Assembly (NCBI RefSeq): GCF_000420325.1
Contig: NZ_ATUS01000001.1
Span: 1,926,463-1,990,462, forward strand
Length of the DNA: 64,000 nucleotides
Origin: Spongiibacter tropicus DSM 19543
GTDB lineage: Bacteria > Pseudomonadota > Gammaproteobacteria > Pseudomonadales > Spongiibacteraceae
Direction: 5' to 3'
In this document: piece after piece, positions 63,455 to 64,000 of the stretch
Numbering within the stretch: position 1 is the stretch's first letter
Layout: each line of letters starts with the position of its first letter
The notes under the pieces: model-generated
What the model was told of the DNA's origin: nothing
Database searches by the model: none
The model's input: only the letters and a program-made list of their open reading frames with translations
Made by a program: the position numbers and the translations under genes

Positions 63455-64000
63455 GTGTCTCTGGAAGTGATTATTTTGGCAGCGGGTCAGGGCACCCGCA
63501 TGCGCTCTAAAAAGCCGAAGGTATTGCACCCACTGGCGGGCAAGCCGATGCTTCAGCACGCCATTGATGCGGCCGCGCAAACGTCGCCGGCGGCGATTCA
63601 TGTGGTGGTGGGGCACGGCGCCGAGCAGGTGAAGGTGGCGGTGGCGCATCCCGCCCTGCAATGGGCCTTGCAGGCCGAGCAAAAGGGCACTGGCCACGCG
63701 GTGGCGCAGGGGCTGGATGCGGTTGCCGACGAGGCCACGGTATTGATTACCTACGGCGATGTGCCGCTGGTGCGCGCCGAAACTTTGCAGAATATGGTGG
63801 ATCGCTGTGCCGATAATTTGGTGCTGCTGACCGCCACGCTGGATAACCCCACGGGCTACGGCCGGATTATTCGCGATGCCTCCGGCGCGGTGCAGGCGAT
63901 TGTCGAGCAGAAAGATGCGACCGCTGAGCAGTTGGCGGTGCAGGAAGTGAATACCGGCATGATGGCGCTGCCCGCCAAATACCTGCGCGAGTGGCTGCCA
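63455..64000 (+). CDS. glmU: Bifunctional UDP-GlcNAc pyrophosphorylase / GlcN-1-P acetyltransferase GlmU (5' part)
   Basis: The frame from GTG 63455 is open to the window end (182 residues). The uridyltransferase start EVIILAAGQGTRMRSKKPKV is diagnostic, followed by LHPLAGKPMLQHAID, QAEQKGTGHAVAQGLD, LITYGDVPLV, NPTGYGRIIRD and IVEQKDATAEQ, then EVNTGMMALP. It makes UDP-GlcNAc for peptidoglycan and LPS. The C-terminal left-handed-helix acetyltransferase lies beyond the window. In many gammaproteobacteria glmU directly follows atpC; here four kilobases separate them. Confidence 0.97.
   Translation, partial: MSLEVIILAAGQGTRMRSKKPKVLHPLAGKPMLQHAIDAAAQTSPAAIHVVVGHGAEQVKVAVAHPALQWALQAEQKGTGHAVAQGLDAVADEATVLITYGDVPLVRAETLQNMVDRCADNLVLLTATLDNPTGYGRIIRDASGAVQAIVEQKDATAEQLAVQEVNTGMMALPAKYLREWLP

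Overview
The window is chromosomal DNA from a gammaproteobacterium. Gene order and protein sequences resemble the Pseudomonas/Cellvibrio/Spongiibacter side of the class; this is judged from remembered synteny, not from a search. It spans the replication-origin neighbourhood: dnaA-dnaN-recF-gyrB run leftward and rpmH-rnpA-yidD-yidC-mnmE run rightward from an intergenic region with DnaA boxes (about 35.68-36.25 kb). A second DnaA-box cluster with a long AT-rich tract lies upstream of mnmG (47.29-47.70 kb), followed by rsmG-parA-parB and the complete F1Fo ATP synthase operon. Two parS-like sites lie inside recF.

Layout. 0-4.6 kb: end of a pirin gene, two CBS-pair proteins flanking a saccharopine-dehydrogenase-like reductase, and a cytochrome c'/cytochrome b561 pair. 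4.7-13.3 kb: yheV-prlC, a gamma carbonic anhydrase, a Ca/Na exchanger, aroE-hemF-tsaC-dprA and a LysM protein. 13.5-19.7 kb: def-fmt-rsmB-trkA-trkH-methyltransferase, mostly overlapping or nearly touching. 19.8-25.3 kb: a GGDEF/EAL protein with degenerate motifs, a large PHP-type lipoprotein and djlA. 25.5-29.2 kb: glyQ-glyS-plsC. 29.3-40.1 kb: the dnaA-side origin block. 40.1-42.3 kb: an arsenic resistance operon (arsC-arsH-acr3) without arsR. 42.5-47.3 kb: a TonB receptor, a periplasmic binding protein and a hybrid histidine kinase, likely one functional unit. 47.3-59.4 kb: the mnmG-side origin candidate, parAB and atpIBEFHAGDC. 59.4-63.4 kb: an accessory island between atpC and glmU, which are commonly adjacent in gammaproteobacteria. 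63.455 kb to the end: the start of glmU.

The island is the least ordinary part. It holds a palindromic repeat, an AT-rich gene for a STAS-like/GHKL-ATPase protein, a truncated duplicate of a spermidine-synthase-like gene, a small lipoprotein gene, a 3' remnant of a HigA-type antitoxin gene, the intact spermidine-synthase-like gene, and a YjdF-type membrane protein. The other observations most worth checking are the two origin-like regions, the parS pair in recF, the receptor/binding protein/kinase cluster, and three hairpins with UUCG loops (after dnaN, between atpA and atpG, after atpC). No rRNA, tRNA, CRISPR array or insertion-sequence transposase was seen.
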